From NCBI GenBank assembly GCA_016617495.1, contig WYCU01000002.1:62001-126000 (forward strand): a DNA stretch of 64,000 nt. Reading direction: 5' to 3'. The first letter of the stretch is position 1, and every line of letters begins with the position of its first letter. This document shows, in pieces, positions 1-7,377 of this stretch. The notes under the pieces were generated by a model, which was not told the DNA's origin, did not search any database, and saw nothing but the letters and a program-made list of their open reading frames with translations. This DNA is from Azonexaceae bacterium s22 (GTDB lineage Bacteria > Pseudomonadota > Gammaproteobacteria > Burkholderiales > Rhodocyclaceae). Position numbers and translations under genes: made by a program.

Positions 1-64
1 CGACCACCTCGCCGGCGGCAATCTGGCTGATCAGGAGGTCGGGAAGGCGGGCGATGGTCGGCAT
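1..64 (-). CDS. mutL: DNA mismatch repair protein MutL, N-terminal fragment
   Basis: Reading the reverse strand from the ATG at 64 gives MPTIARLPDLLISQIAAGEV, which matches the invariant MutL start (LP..LI.QIAAGEVVERP), the first helix of the GHKL ATPase domain. MutL is the ATPase that links MutS mismatch recognition to strand incision in the cytoplasm. Only about 21 codons lie inside the window and the rest runs off the left edge. It is divergent from dedA, with about 140 bp of shared intergenic DNA. Identification rests on this short but highly characteristic motif. Confidence 0.85.
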   Translation of the reverse strand, partial: MPTIARLPDLLISQIAAGEVV

Positions 65-206
65 CGCGGCATTATCCCGGATTGTGCTGTCAGGCGCGAG
101 ATTGCGCGGAGCGGTAGGCCATGCCGGGCGCAAATCGGCCGGATAAACCATGCGCGCGGGTGCCTTGGGTTAAAATCGCGGCTTTCCGACTTCCGGTGCC
201 CGCGGC

Positions 207-848
207 ATGGAATTGCTGACTCAGTTCATGGACATCGTCCTCCACCTCGACAAGCATCTGGCGGTGCTGGTGCAACAATACGGGCTGTGGATCTACGGCA
301 TCCTGTTCGTCATCGTCTTTGCCGAAACGGGCTTCGTTGTAACGCCTTTCCTGCCCGGCGATTCGCTATTGTTCGTGGCTGGCGCGCTGGCGGCGCTGGG
401 CGAGGGCGGGATGGATATCTTCGTTCTCATGGGCGTGCTGACCGCCGCGGCGGTGCTGGGCAACTCGCTCAATTACCAGATCGGGCGTTTCCTCGGGCCC
501 AAGGTGTTCCACTGGGAAAATTCGCGTTTCTTCAATCGGGAGGCGCTGGTCAAGACCCACGCCTTCTACGAAAAGCATGGCGGCAAGACGCTGGTCATTT
601 CGCGTTTTCTGCCCTTGTTCCGCACCTTTGCGCCCTTTGTGGCCGGCATCGGGTCGATGTCCTGGGCGCGCTTCACCGTCTTCAATCTGATCGGCGCGCT
701 GGCCTGGGTTGTTTCGCTGTGCCTCGCCGGTTACTGGATGGGCAACCTGCCCTGGGTCAAGGCCAATCTCTCGCTCATCATCGTCGGCATCATCGCGTTT
801 ACGCTGGTGCCCGTGGTGATCGGCTACTTCAAGACCCGCTCTGCCTGA
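207..848 (+). CDS. DedA family inner-membrane protein
   Basis: 213 residues with several hydrophobic segments and the DedA (SNARE-associated/VTT) hallmarks: an early FAETGFVVTPFLPGDSLLF stretch near residues 36-54 and the RFLPLFRTFAPFVAG motif near 130-145, which carries the conserved arginines. DedA proteins sit in the inner membrane; members of the family act in lipid (undecaprenyl phosphate or phospholipid) translocation and proton-motive-force homeostasis. The length is typical of the family. It is followed 12 bp later by purN on the same strand, so co-transcription is plausible. The precise substrate cannot be read from sequence. Confidence 0.9.
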   Translation: MELLTQFMDIVLHLDKHLAVLVQQYGLWIYGILFVIVFAETGFVVTPFLPGDSLLFVAGALAALGEGGMDIFVLMGVLTAAAVLGNSLNYQIGRFLGPKVFHWENSRFFNREALVKTHAFYEKHGGKTLVISRFLPLFRTFAPFVAGIGSMSWARFTVFNLIGALAWVVSLCLAGYWMGNLPWVKANLSLIIVGIIAFTLVPVVIGYFKTRSA

Positions 849-860
849 AAAGCTGAATTC

Positions 861-1508
861 ATGAAAAACATTGTCATCCTTATTTCCGGGCGCGGCAGCA
901 ACATGGAAGCCATGATCGCCGCGCGCGATGCCGGCACCTTGCCGGTGCATATTGCCGCCGTCATCAGCAACCGGCCCGATGCCAAGGGCCTGGAAACTGC
1001 GGCGCGCGCCGGCATTACCACGCATTATGTCGATCACAAGGCGTTTCCCAGCCGTGAGGCTTTCGATGGCGCACTGGCCGAATGCATCGATGGTTTTGCG
1101 CCGGATCTGGTCGTGCTCGCCGGTTTCATGCGCATCCTGACCGAAGGCTTTGTGCGCCATTACGAAGGCCGTCTGCTCAATATCCACCCGTCGCTGCTGC
1201 CGTCCTTTCCGGGCTTGCACACCCATCAGCGCGCGCTCGACGAGGGCGTGCGCATCCATGGCTGCACCGTGCATTTCGTCACGCCGGCATTGGATCATGG
1301 TCCAGTGGTCATCCAGGCGGCGGTGCCGGTGCTCGATGGCGACGACGAAGATGCCCTCGCGGCGCGTGTGTTGCGCCAGGAGCATCGCATCTACCCGCAG
1401 GCCGTGCGCTGGTTTGCCGAAGATCGCCTGAGTCTTGTCGACGGCAAGGTGCGTCTGGCCGCCGAGCTGCGCGACGACAGCGTACTGATCGCGCCCGAGG
1501 TGCGCTGA
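861..1508 (+). CDS. purN: Phosphoribosylglycinamide formyltransferase
   Basis: 215 residues, the usual PurN length. It catalyses the third step of purine synthesis, transferring formyl from 10-formyl-tetrahydrofolate to GAR. Visible family features are the N-terminal phosphate-binding loop ISGRGSNMEAM (about residues 8-18), the catalytic NIHPSLLPSFPG segment (Asn/His near 107-109) and the later HFVTPALDHGPVVIQ stretch with the catalytic Asp. Cytosolic. It lies between dedA and the DUF3108 gene, which starts 6 bp after the stop. Confidence 0.97.
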   Translation: MKNIVILISGRGSNMEAMIAARDAGTLPVHIAAVISNRPDAKGLETAARAGITTHYVDHKAFPSREAFDGALAECIDGFAPDLVVLAGFMRILTEGFVRHYEGRLLNIHPSLLPSFPGLHTHQRALDEGVRIHGCTVHFVTPALDHGPVVIQAAVPVLDGDDEDALAARVLRQEHRIYPQAVRWFAEDRLSLVDGKVRLAAELRDDSVLIAPEVR

Positions 1509-1514
1509 GCCCCC

Positions 1515-2498
1515 ATGCCGGCGGCGCTGCTGGCAGCACTGCTGGGTTCGCTGGCCTTGCACGTGGCTGCGTTGTGGGGAACCTCGATCGAATTGCCGGG
1601 CAGTGCGCCCGAGGCGCCGCCACTGCAGGCGGAACTCCGCCCGCTGCCCGCCGCTGTGCAGCCACCGGCGCTCGCGAAGCCATCCCAGCCCTTGCGCCAT
1701 GGCACGGCGAATTCTACGGTGCGCCCGCTTGAGCCAGCCGGGCACAGCCCCACGCCGACCCTGGCCCCAACCCCGGCCCCCACCGATGACAGCGACACGC
1801 TGGTGACGGAAATGCCCCAAAATTCGACGTCGACCGCGACAATTCAGCGCCAGGCGGCCCCGCAGCCCGTGCTTTCCGGCAGCGGGACAATCCGCTTTGC
1901 CTTGTACAAGGAATCGATCAATTTTCCAGTGGGGCGGGCCGAACATCATTGGGAATTCGATGCCGATGGCGCCTACCGCCTGCGTGGGGTGACGGAAACC
2001 AGCGGCCTGGTGGCCTTGTTCAAACCGGTCCGGATGGAAACGGAAAGTTCCGGTCGCCTGACCCGCACCGGTTTGCAGCCGGAGCACTACCGCGTGCTGC
2101 GCAACGGCAAGGACACCAACGAAAATGCCGATTTCGACTGGGCGCGTCAGGAAGTACGGCTGGCGCGCGACGGCAGCGTGCAGGCGATTGCCCCCGGAAC
2201 GCAGGACATGCTTTCGCTGGCCTATCAGCTCGCCTACTTGCCGCGGCCCGAAGCCGGCGCCTCGCTGGGCGTGGTTACCGGCAAGAAATACGAGCGCTAT
2301 GCGCTGGATTCGCTGGGCGAAGAAGAAATCGTCACGCCGGCCGGCACATTCCGCACTTTGCACCTGCGCGCCATGACCGACAATGTGACGGAAATCTGGA
2401 TTGCGCTCGATCATTACCGCTTGCCGGTTAAAATTCGCTTTACCGACAGGAAAGGCGACACCTATGTTCAAGTCGCCACCGAAACAGGAACTCCATGA
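1515..2498 (+). CDS. DUF3108 domain-containing protein
   Basis: 327 residues. The N-terminus has one hydrophobic segment (about residues 3-20, signal anchor or signal peptide), then a Pro/Ala/Thr-rich linker to about residue 120, then a DUF3108 beta-rich domain recognisable from IRFALYKESINFPVGRAEH, ETSGLVALFKPV and YALDSLGEEEIVTPAGTF. Function is unknown; family members are exported proteins. The 3' end overlaps the next gene by ATGA, so translation is probably coupled to the rRNA methyltransferase. The linker contains one exact copy of the dispersed GTCGACCGCGACAAT motif (1829-1844), read in frame as coding sequence. Confidence 0.85.
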   Translation: MPAALLAALLGSLALHVAALWGTSIELPGSAPEAPPLQAELRPLPAAVQPPALAKPSQPLRHGTANSTVRPLEPAGHSPTPTLAPTPAPTDDSDTLVTEMPQNSTSTATIQRQAAPQPVLSGSGTIRFALYKESINFPVGRAEHHWEFDADGAYRLRGVTETSGLVALFKPVRMETESSGRLTRTGLQPEHYRVLRNGKDTNENADFDWARQEVRLARDGSVQAIAPGTQDMLSLAYQLAYLPRPEAGASLGVVTGKKYERYALDSLGEEEIVTPAGTFRTLHLRAMTDNVTEIWIALDHYRLPVKIRFTDRKGDTYVQVATETGTP

Positions 2499-3757
2499 AA
2501 GCCCGCTTTACCCCGGCCTTGTTTGGCCATGCCGAAACCGTCCTTGCCCAGATGCTCCGCTTCGAGCATCCGGCGGACGCCGTCGTGTCGCGCTATTTCC
2601 GTGAGCATCGCCAGCTTGGCCATGCCGACCGCGCCTTTGTGGCCGAAACCGTCTTCGCCGTCCTGCGGCGCTGGCGCAGCTTGGCCGAGCGGTGTGGTGG
2701 CGATTCGTCGCCGCGGCGCCTGCTTCTGGTGGCGCTGGCCTGTGTGCGCGGCTGGAGCCAGCGCGAACTGGCGCCGGTGCTGCGCGCCAGCGACGAGGCC
2801 TGGCTGGCCGAGGCCAAGGCAAAAAAGGAGGCGGACTTTGCCCCCGCCGTGCGCTGCGATCTGCCGGACTGGCTTTACGAGCGCCTCGCCGCGCAATTCG
2901 GCGCCGATGCCGTGCCGGCCCTGGCTGATGCGCTGAACCAGGCCGCGCCGCTGGACTTGCGGGTGAATACGCTGAAAACGGACCGCGGGGCCGTGCTGGG
3001 CCGTCTGGCGGCCGATGGCATCGCGGCGCGTGAAGGCGCCCTGTCGCCCCTCGCGGTGCGTCTGCGCGACAAGCCGGCCCTGTCCCGGCACCCGCTGTTT
3101 CTGGAAGGCGCTTTCGAGGTTCAGGACGAGGGCAGCCAGTTGCTCGGTTTCCTGCTCGAACCCCGGCGCGGCGAAATGGTTGCCGATTTCTGTGCAGGCG
3201 CGGGCGGCAAGACGCTGCTGCTGGGCGCGCTGATGAAGAACACTGGCCGGCTTTACGCCTTTGATGTTTCCGACAAGCGTTTGGCCAATCTCAAGCCGCG
3301 TCTGGCGCGCTCCGGTTTGTCCAATGTGCACCCGGCACGTATCGAACATGAGCGCGATGCCAAGATCAAGCGCTTGGCCGGCAAGTTCGACCGCGTGCTG
3401 GTCGACGCGCCCTGTTCCGGCTTGGGTACGCTGCGGCGCAATCCGGATCTCAAATGGCGCCAGTCGGCCGCGGCGATTGACGAACTGACTGCCAAACAAG
3501 CAGCCATCCTGAGTGCGGCGGCCACGCTGCTACGTCCGGGCGGGCGGCTGGTTTATGCTACCTGCAGTCTGCTGCGCGAGGAAAACGATGCGGTGGTCGA
3601 CGCCTTCCTTGCTGCGCATCCCGCGTTCACGGCGCTTTCAGCCGATGCGGTGCTCGCCCGCCTTGGTATCGCCGTGCCCGGCGAACGCCTGCAATTACGT
3701 CCCGATCAACACAATACCGACGGCTTTTTCGCTGCCGTGATGGAAAAGCAGGCATGA
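2495..3757 (+). CDS. RsmB/NOP-family rRNA (cytosine-5) methyltransferase
   Basis: 420 residues. An SAM-dependent m5C methyltransferase of the RsmB/NOP group, acting on 16S rRNA (RsmB-type, C967, is the likely target). The Rossmann core is visible: DFCAGAGGKTLLLG binds SAM (about 230), the DAPCSGLGTLRR motif IV Cys is near 305 and the catalytic motif VI YATCSLL Cys near 356. The N-terminal ~150 residues are shorter and less NusB-like than in E. coli RsmB, so another rRNA position cannot be excluded. It overlaps both neighbours by 4 bp (ATGA), a tightly coupled operon. Confidence 0.88.
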   Translation: MKARFTPALFGHAETVLAQMLRFEHPADAVVSRYFREHRQLGHADRAFVAETVFAVLRRWRSLAERCGGDSSPRRLLLVALACVRGWSQRELAPVLRASDEAWLAEAKAKKEADFAPAVRCDLPDWLYERLAAQFGADAVPALADALNQAAPLDLRVNTLKTDRGAVLGRLAADGIAAREGALSPLAVRLRDKPALSRHPLFLEGAFEVQDEGSQLLGFLLEPRRGEMVADFCAGAGGKTLLLGALMKNTGRLYAFDVSDKRLANLKPRLARSGLSNVHPARIEHERDAKIKRLAGKFDRVLVDAPCSGLGTLRRNPDLKWRQSAAAIDELTAKQAAILSAAATLLRPGGRLVYATCSLLREENDAVVDAFLAAHPAFTALSADAVLARLGIAVPGERLQLRPDQHNTDGFFAAVMEKQA

Positions 3758-5022
3758 ACCAGCAACAGGCCGCGCTGCAACTCTTTCGCGACATCTTCGA
3801 CGATTTCGGCGATCCGAACTTCATCTGGCAGATCGTCGCGCTGCTCGTCTGTCTGGGTGGCGCCTGGCTGATCCAGCGCTGGTCGCTGGGCCGGCATACC
3901 GAAGGCCAGCACAAGTTGCGGGATGCCGGCGCGCGGCTGGTGTTCCCGCTCACAGCAATGCTGCTGGTCGGGCTCGCCAAGCTGTTGCTGCACAAATTCA
4001 TCCACATCAACCTGCTCCGTCTGGCGATGCCCCTGCTCGGGTCCATGGCCCTCGTGCGTGCGGTGGTTTTCGTGCTTCGCCAGGCCTTCCCCAAGGCGCT
4101 CTGGCTGACGACGTGGGAACGGATCATCGCGGCTGTGGTGTGGGGCTCGCTGGCGCTTTACATTACCGATCTGGCGCCGCATGTCATCGAGGCGCTGGAG
4201 AGCGTGGTCTTCCCGCTGGGCAGTCAGCGCCTCAATTTGTGGATGATTCTCCAGGGGATCATCACGGTTTTCCTGACCGTGGTCGTGGCCTTGTGGATCG
4301 CCGGTCTGATCGAAGCCAAACTGATGGGCATGCAGGATGTGGATTCCAGCCTGCGCATCGTTGGCGTGCGCGTGGCCAAGGCCCTGCTGACGGTTGCCGC
4401 ACTGGTCACCGGGCTGACCATGGTCGGCATCGACATGACCGCGTTTTCGGTATTTACCGGCGCGCTGGGCGTTGGCCTTGGTTTGGGCATGCAGCGTATT
4501 GCCAGCAATTACGTTTCCGGCTTCATCATTCTGCTCGATCGCTCCATCCACATCGGCGATGTCGTTCAGGTTGGGCAGGACAGCGGTCAAGTCAGCCAGA
4601 TCACGACGCGTTACACGGTGTTGAAAAACCCGGGGGGCGCGGAATTCATCGTCCCGAACGAAGCCTTGATTTCCAACGTGGTACAGAACCAGTCCTTTTC
4701 GGATACGCGGGTGCGTTTGGCGACGTCGGTGGGTGTGGCTTACGACACCGACCTGGAAATGGCCATGCGCCTGATGAGCGAAGTTGCCGCAGCGCATCCC
4801 CGCGTGCTCGCCGAACCGGGTCCCAAGGTTTTCGTGACGGCATTTGCCGATAGCGCCATCAACCTCGAACTCGGCTTCTGGATCAACGATCCCGAGGAAG
4901 GGCGCGCCAATGTCACCTCGGATATCAACCTCGCGCTCTGGAAGGCCTTCAAGGCGCAGGGTGTCCAGATTCCCTTCCCGCAGCGTGAGGTGCGTCTGCT
5001 CAATGAAAAAGCGGCGACCTGA
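3754..5022 (+). CDS. Mechanosensitive ion channel, MscS family
   Basis: 422 residues with about five hydrophobic helices in the N-terminal 270 residues and an MscS core: the pore-lining, Gly/Ala-rich TM3 (FSVFTGALGVGLGLGMQ, about 233-249) followed by the beta domain IILLDRSIHIGDVV and the FIVPNEALISNVVQN motif. MscS channels open on membrane tension during hypo-osmotic shock. Longer at the N-terminus than E. coli MscS (286 aa), so it belongs to the larger MscS-like group. The start overlaps the preceding stop (ATGA). An imperfect hairpin without a T-tract follows the stop (5011-5042). Confidence 0.93.
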   Translation: MNQQQAALQLFRDIFDDFGDPNFIWQIVALLVCLGGAWLIQRWSLGRHTEGQHKLRDAGARLVFPLTAMLLVGLAKLLLHKFIHINLLRLAMPLLGSMALVRAVVFVLRQAFPKALWLTTWERIIAAVVWGSLALYITDLAPHVIEALESVVFPLGSQRLNLWMILQGIITVFLTVVVALWIAGLIEAKLMGMQDVDSSLRIVGVRVAKALLTVAALVTGLTMVGIDMTAFSVFTGALGVGLGLGMQRIASNYVSGFIILLDRSIHIGDVVQVGQDSGQVSQITTRYTVLKNPGGAEFIVPNEALISNVVQNQSFSDTRVRLATSVGVAYDTDLEMAMRLMSEVAAAHPRVLAEPGPKVFVTAFADSAINLELGFWINDPEEGRANVTSDINLALWKAFKAQGVQIPFPQREVRLLNEKAAT

Positions 5023-5062
5023 CCCGTTCCGGTCGTCGCCGCCGATGAAAGCAGATCTGCGC

Positions 5063-5221
5063 TTAGGCCGTCGTTAACGAGGCCGCCATCATGCTGCGCT
5101 CAAAGGCGCGTTCCGCACGTTCCTTGCGTTTCTTGGTCAAATACTTCTGAGCATGGGCAATGCGCAGTCCGAGGCGATCCAGCTTCAGAATGCCCTTGGC
5201 CTTGTTTCGGGTTTTTTCCAT
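5063..5221 (-). CDS. Small basic hypothetical protein
   Basis: 52 residues, beginning MEKTRNKAKGILKLDRLGLR and rich in Lys/Arg, mostly predicted helical. An AAGGAGA ribosome-binding site stands 5-6 nt upstream of the ATG at 5221, which supports real translation. It is convergent with the mscS-type gene and divergent from the Tim44-like gene. No family was recognised; a nucleic-acid-associated or ribosome-associated role would fit the charge but is only a guess. Confidence 0.65.
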   Translation of the reverse strand: MEKTRNKAKGILKLDRLGLRIAHAQKYLTKKRKERAERAFERSMMAASLTTA

Positions 5222-5458
5222 GATGTCTCCTTGTTGAAGGTGCAACGTGCTCAATTTAGAAGCCGTCGTGGGTTTTGTCTGTTGCACGATTTGCGCGTTT
5301 GTAACGAACTTTGACAAAGCACCCGGCCGCAGCAAGTCGGGGATCGTTTTGGGATGTATCGGTTTTTTCGAAATCTGGATAAGAAATATTATTGTTTTAC
5401 AGGAGAGCCTTGGCCGGTATCCTTGGCCCCGTAATCCACACCCTAAATGGAGAAGACA

Positions 5459-6352
5459 ATGAAATCCTTTGCACTTATGGCGGCCACGCTGGCCTTGGGC
5501 TTTACGCTCGTCACCAGCGATGCGGAAGCCGCCCGCCGCTTGGGCGGCGGTGGATCGTCCGGCATGCAGCGCGAATCGATCAGCGCGCCCAAGGCGCCCG
5601 CGGCCAGCCCCGCGCCGAGTCAGGCGACTGCCCCGACCGCCGCGGCCAAGCCGCAGGCTGCGCCGGGTGCCGCCCAGCCCCAACCCAAGCGTTCCTGGAT
5701 GGGGCCGCTGGCCGGGTTGGCTGCCGGCCTTGGCCTGGCCGCGCTGGCTTCGCACTTCGGCTTCGGCGAAGAATTGGCGTCCATGCTCATGATCGGCCTG
5801 CTGGTCGTCGTCGCCATGGCAGTCATCGGCTTCATCATGCGGCGCAAGCAGGGCACCTCGCCGGGCATGCAGTATGCGGGGGCCGGCGCACCGGCGAATG
5901 AAGCGTTTCGTCCGACTGAGCCGGTCGCATTCAACGGCGGGACGGCTTCAGGCCAGGCGGGGACGGGCGGCGCCAGCATCCCGGCCGATTTCGATGCCGA
6001 GGCCTTCATTCGCAACGCCAAGGTGCATTTCATCCGCCTTCAGGCTGCGAACGATGCCGGTAATCTGGAAGACATCCGCGAATTTACGACGCCGGAAATG
6101 TTTGGTGAAATCAAGCTGAGCCAGGTTGAGCGCGGCCAAGGTGGCCAGCAGACCGATGTGGTTTCGCTGAATGCCGAAATTCTCGATGTCACCGAGGAAG
6201 CCAGTCGCTATGTGGTCAGCGTTCGCTTCAACGGGCTGATTCGTGAGGATGCGCAAGCAGCGGCAGCGCCGTTCGATGAAATCTGGCACCTGATCAAGCC
6301 GCGCGATGGCAGCCGTGGCTGGGTGCTGGCCGGAATCCAGCAAGTCCAGTAA
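5459..6352 (+). CDS. Tim44-like domain membrane protein
   Basis: 297 residues from the ATG at 5459; a GGAGA site at 5449-5453 favours this start over the ATG four codons upstream. There is a signal peptide (cleavage likely after DAEA), then an Ala/Pro/Gln linker, a Gly/Ala-rich hydrophobic region and a clear TM helix (LMIGLLVVVAMAVIGFIM) with positive residues after it, then a C-terminal Tim44-like domain (about 185-297: FIRNAKVHFIRLQAAND, FDEIWHLIKPRDGSRGWVLAGIQ). Bacterial Tim44-like proteins are inner-membrane proteins of unknown role. A strong terminator follows. A second Tim44-like gene lies at 30773. Confidence 0.87.
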   Translation: MKSFALMAATLALGFTLVTSDAEAARRLGGGGSSGMQRESISAPKAPAASPAPSQATAPTAAAKPQAAPGAAQPQPKRSWMGPLAGLAAGLGLAALASHFGFGEELASMLMIGLLVVVAMAVIGFIMRRKQGTSPGMQYAGAGAPANEAFRPTEPVAFNGGTASGQAGTGGASIPADFDAEAFIRNAKVHFIRLQAANDAGNLEDIREFTTPEMFGEIKLSQVERGQGGQQTDVVSLNAEILDVTEEASRYVVSVRFNGLIREDAQAAAAPFDEIWHLIKPRDGSRGWVLAGIQQVQ

Positions 6353-6389
6353 GCGCGTTCCAGCCCCGGTTACCGGGGCCTGGATGTAC

Positions 6390-6420
6390 AAAGAGGGCCA
6401 TGAGGCCCTCTTTGTTTTTT
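6390..6420 (+). terminator. Rho-independent terminator after the Tim44-like gene
   Basis: Ten-base-pair stem AAAGAGGGCC / GGCCCTCTTT with an ATGA loop followed by GTTTTTT. It sits 38 bp after the Tim44-like stop codon. Confidence 0.9.
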
Positions 6421-6421
6421 G

Positions 6422-6451
6422 GCAATTGTCGCGGTCGACCGCGACAATTGC
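6422..6451. repeat. 30-bp perfect palindrome, head-to-head pair of the dispersed GTCGAC motif
   Basis: The 30 bases are identical to their reverse complement, centred on GTCGAC at 6434-6439. Each half is a copy of the dispersed motif GTCGACCGCGACAATTGC seen elsewhere in the window. It lies between the terminator of the Tim44-like gene and the end of the convergent cold-shock gene, in non-coding DNA. Confidence 0.9.
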
Positions 6452-6465
6452 TGAATTTTTGCCGC

Positions 6466-6669
6466 TTAGGCCGGCTGGATGTTGCTGGCCTGCTTGCCCT
6501 TCGGGCCGGTCGTCACGTCGAAGGTGACGCGCTGACCTTCAGCCAGGGTACGGAAACCCTTGGACTGAATTGCGGAAAAGTGAGCGAAGAGGTCTTCGCC
6601 ACCGCCATCGGGGGTGATGAAGCCAAAGCCCTTGGAATCGTTAAACCATTTGACAGTACCTGTCGCCAT
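6466..6669 (-). CDS. Cold-shock protein (CspA family)
   Basis: 67 residues, the full size of a single cold-shock domain. RNP1 (SKGFGFITP) and RNP2 (DLFAHFSAI) RNA-binding motifs are intact. It acts as a cytoplasmic single-stranded RNA/DNA-binding chaperone. It is preceded by a long non-coding leader, as is usual for csp genes. It is closely similar to the second copy at 58243 (same length, same [12 protein letters not shown]-terminus). Which E. coli paralogue it corresponds to cannot be decided. Confidence 0.96.
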   Translation of the reverse strand: MATGTVKWFNDSKGFGFITPDGGGEDLFAHFSAIQSKGFRTLAEGQRVTFDVTTGPKGKQASNIQPA

Positions 6670-6895
6670 CTTGAATCTCCGAAAAAAATAAGTGATGGGG
6701 CGGAAACCCCGGAGTAAGGCGAAATCAAGATTGCGGGGTACGAACGGAGATACCGTAAGACTACGGGAACGAAACCGACAAAACCAACAACACTACTTAA
6801 AATCGCGCGTGTGCACGATACACGTCCTTTGGTGCCAAGGCAAATCGGATAATTCCTGGCGGTGGCCGTGCGTCGCTCGACAAACGTAAATACTT
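6670..6895 (-). other. Non-coding leader region upstream of the cold-shock gene
   Basis: About 225 bp without a supported gene between the cold-shock start and the terminator of the upstream small ORF. Long 5' leaders that fold differently with temperature are typical of csp genes, so most of this stretch is probably the transcribed leader and promoter. No individual box could be assigned with confidence. Confidence 0.5.
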
Positions 6896-6925
6896 CAAAA
6901 AAAGACCCCGCCTTGGGGGCGGGGT
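6896..6925 (-). terminator. Terminator of the small membrane protein operon
   Basis: On the reverse strand a stem ACCCCGCC / GGCGGGGT with a short loop is followed by a run of T (the A-run at 6896-6903 on the + strand). It lies 50 bp past the stop of the 59-residue ORF. Confidence 0.8.
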
Positions 6926-6974
6926 AACAGGGAGGTCTCGAAATGAAGAGGTTTCGAGGGAGGGTAAATCGGAC

Positions 6975-7154
6975 TCAGTGCTTCTGCCGGCGTCGGGACC
7001 ATCGGCGGACCACGTAGATCGCCGTGCCGGCCGCCAGCGCAACCAGCGCGGCATTCAGGGGTTCGGCTCGTCCTTCGGTCAACCAGTCCAAACCGGTGAC
7101 ACCGACAAACACGCCCAGACTTTCGGTGATCGGCAGGTTGTCGGCAAAGGCCAT
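6975..7154 (-). CDS. Small single-pass membrane protein (hypothetical)
   Basis: 59 residues starting MAFADNLPITESLGVFVGVT, with a hydrophobic Ala-rich helix (about residues 34-50) followed by a strongly basic tail (RRWSRRRQKH), consistent with a membrane anchor whose C-terminus is cytoplasmic. A GGAG site 7 nt before the ATG supports translation. The start codon directly abuts the TAA stop of the upstream mini-ORF (TAA then ATG), suggesting coupled translation. A terminator follows. No family recognised. Confidence 0.6.
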   Translation of the reverse strand: MAFADNLPITESLGVFVGVTGLDWLTEGRAEPLNAALVALAAGTAIYVVRRWSRRRQKH

Positions 7155-7241
7155 TTAGTGACTCCGGACGGAGAGGCTTGCAGCGCCCAGCAGGTGTTGG
7201 CGGGCCGCGGCGATGAATTGGCGGATGTCTTGCTCCAGCAT
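7155..7241 (-). CDS. Possible 28-residue peptide upstream of the membrane protein
   Basis: The reverse-strand ORF from ATG 7241 encodes a short, probably amphipathic helix (MLEQDIRQFIAAARQHLL...). An AAGGAAA site lies about 5 nt upstream. The frame is open further up to an ATG at 7280 (41 residues), but that start has no visible ribosome-binding site. The stop TAA is immediately followed by the ATG of the 59-residue gene. Coding status rests on the RBS and the junction only. Confidence 0.4.
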   Translation of the reverse strand: MLEQDIRQFIAAARQHLLGAASLSVRSH

Positions 7242-7377
7242 GATGCTTGTTTCCTTGAGGGAGAGTTGCTCTTGTTCCATGGCGTGAATTCTAGGCAACA
7301 GGGCAGACGCTGTCTGTTGCGGACGCGTGCCTGCGTCGTAACTGCCATTGATCTTGTGTAACGTTGTGTGACGAGGG

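Noticed and set aside
366-2471. Long reverse ORF of about 700 codons opposite dedA, purN and the DUF3108 gene
   Set aside because: It is the shadow of three well-recognised forward genes in GC-rich DNA; low-complexity His/Arg/Gln composition and no domain.
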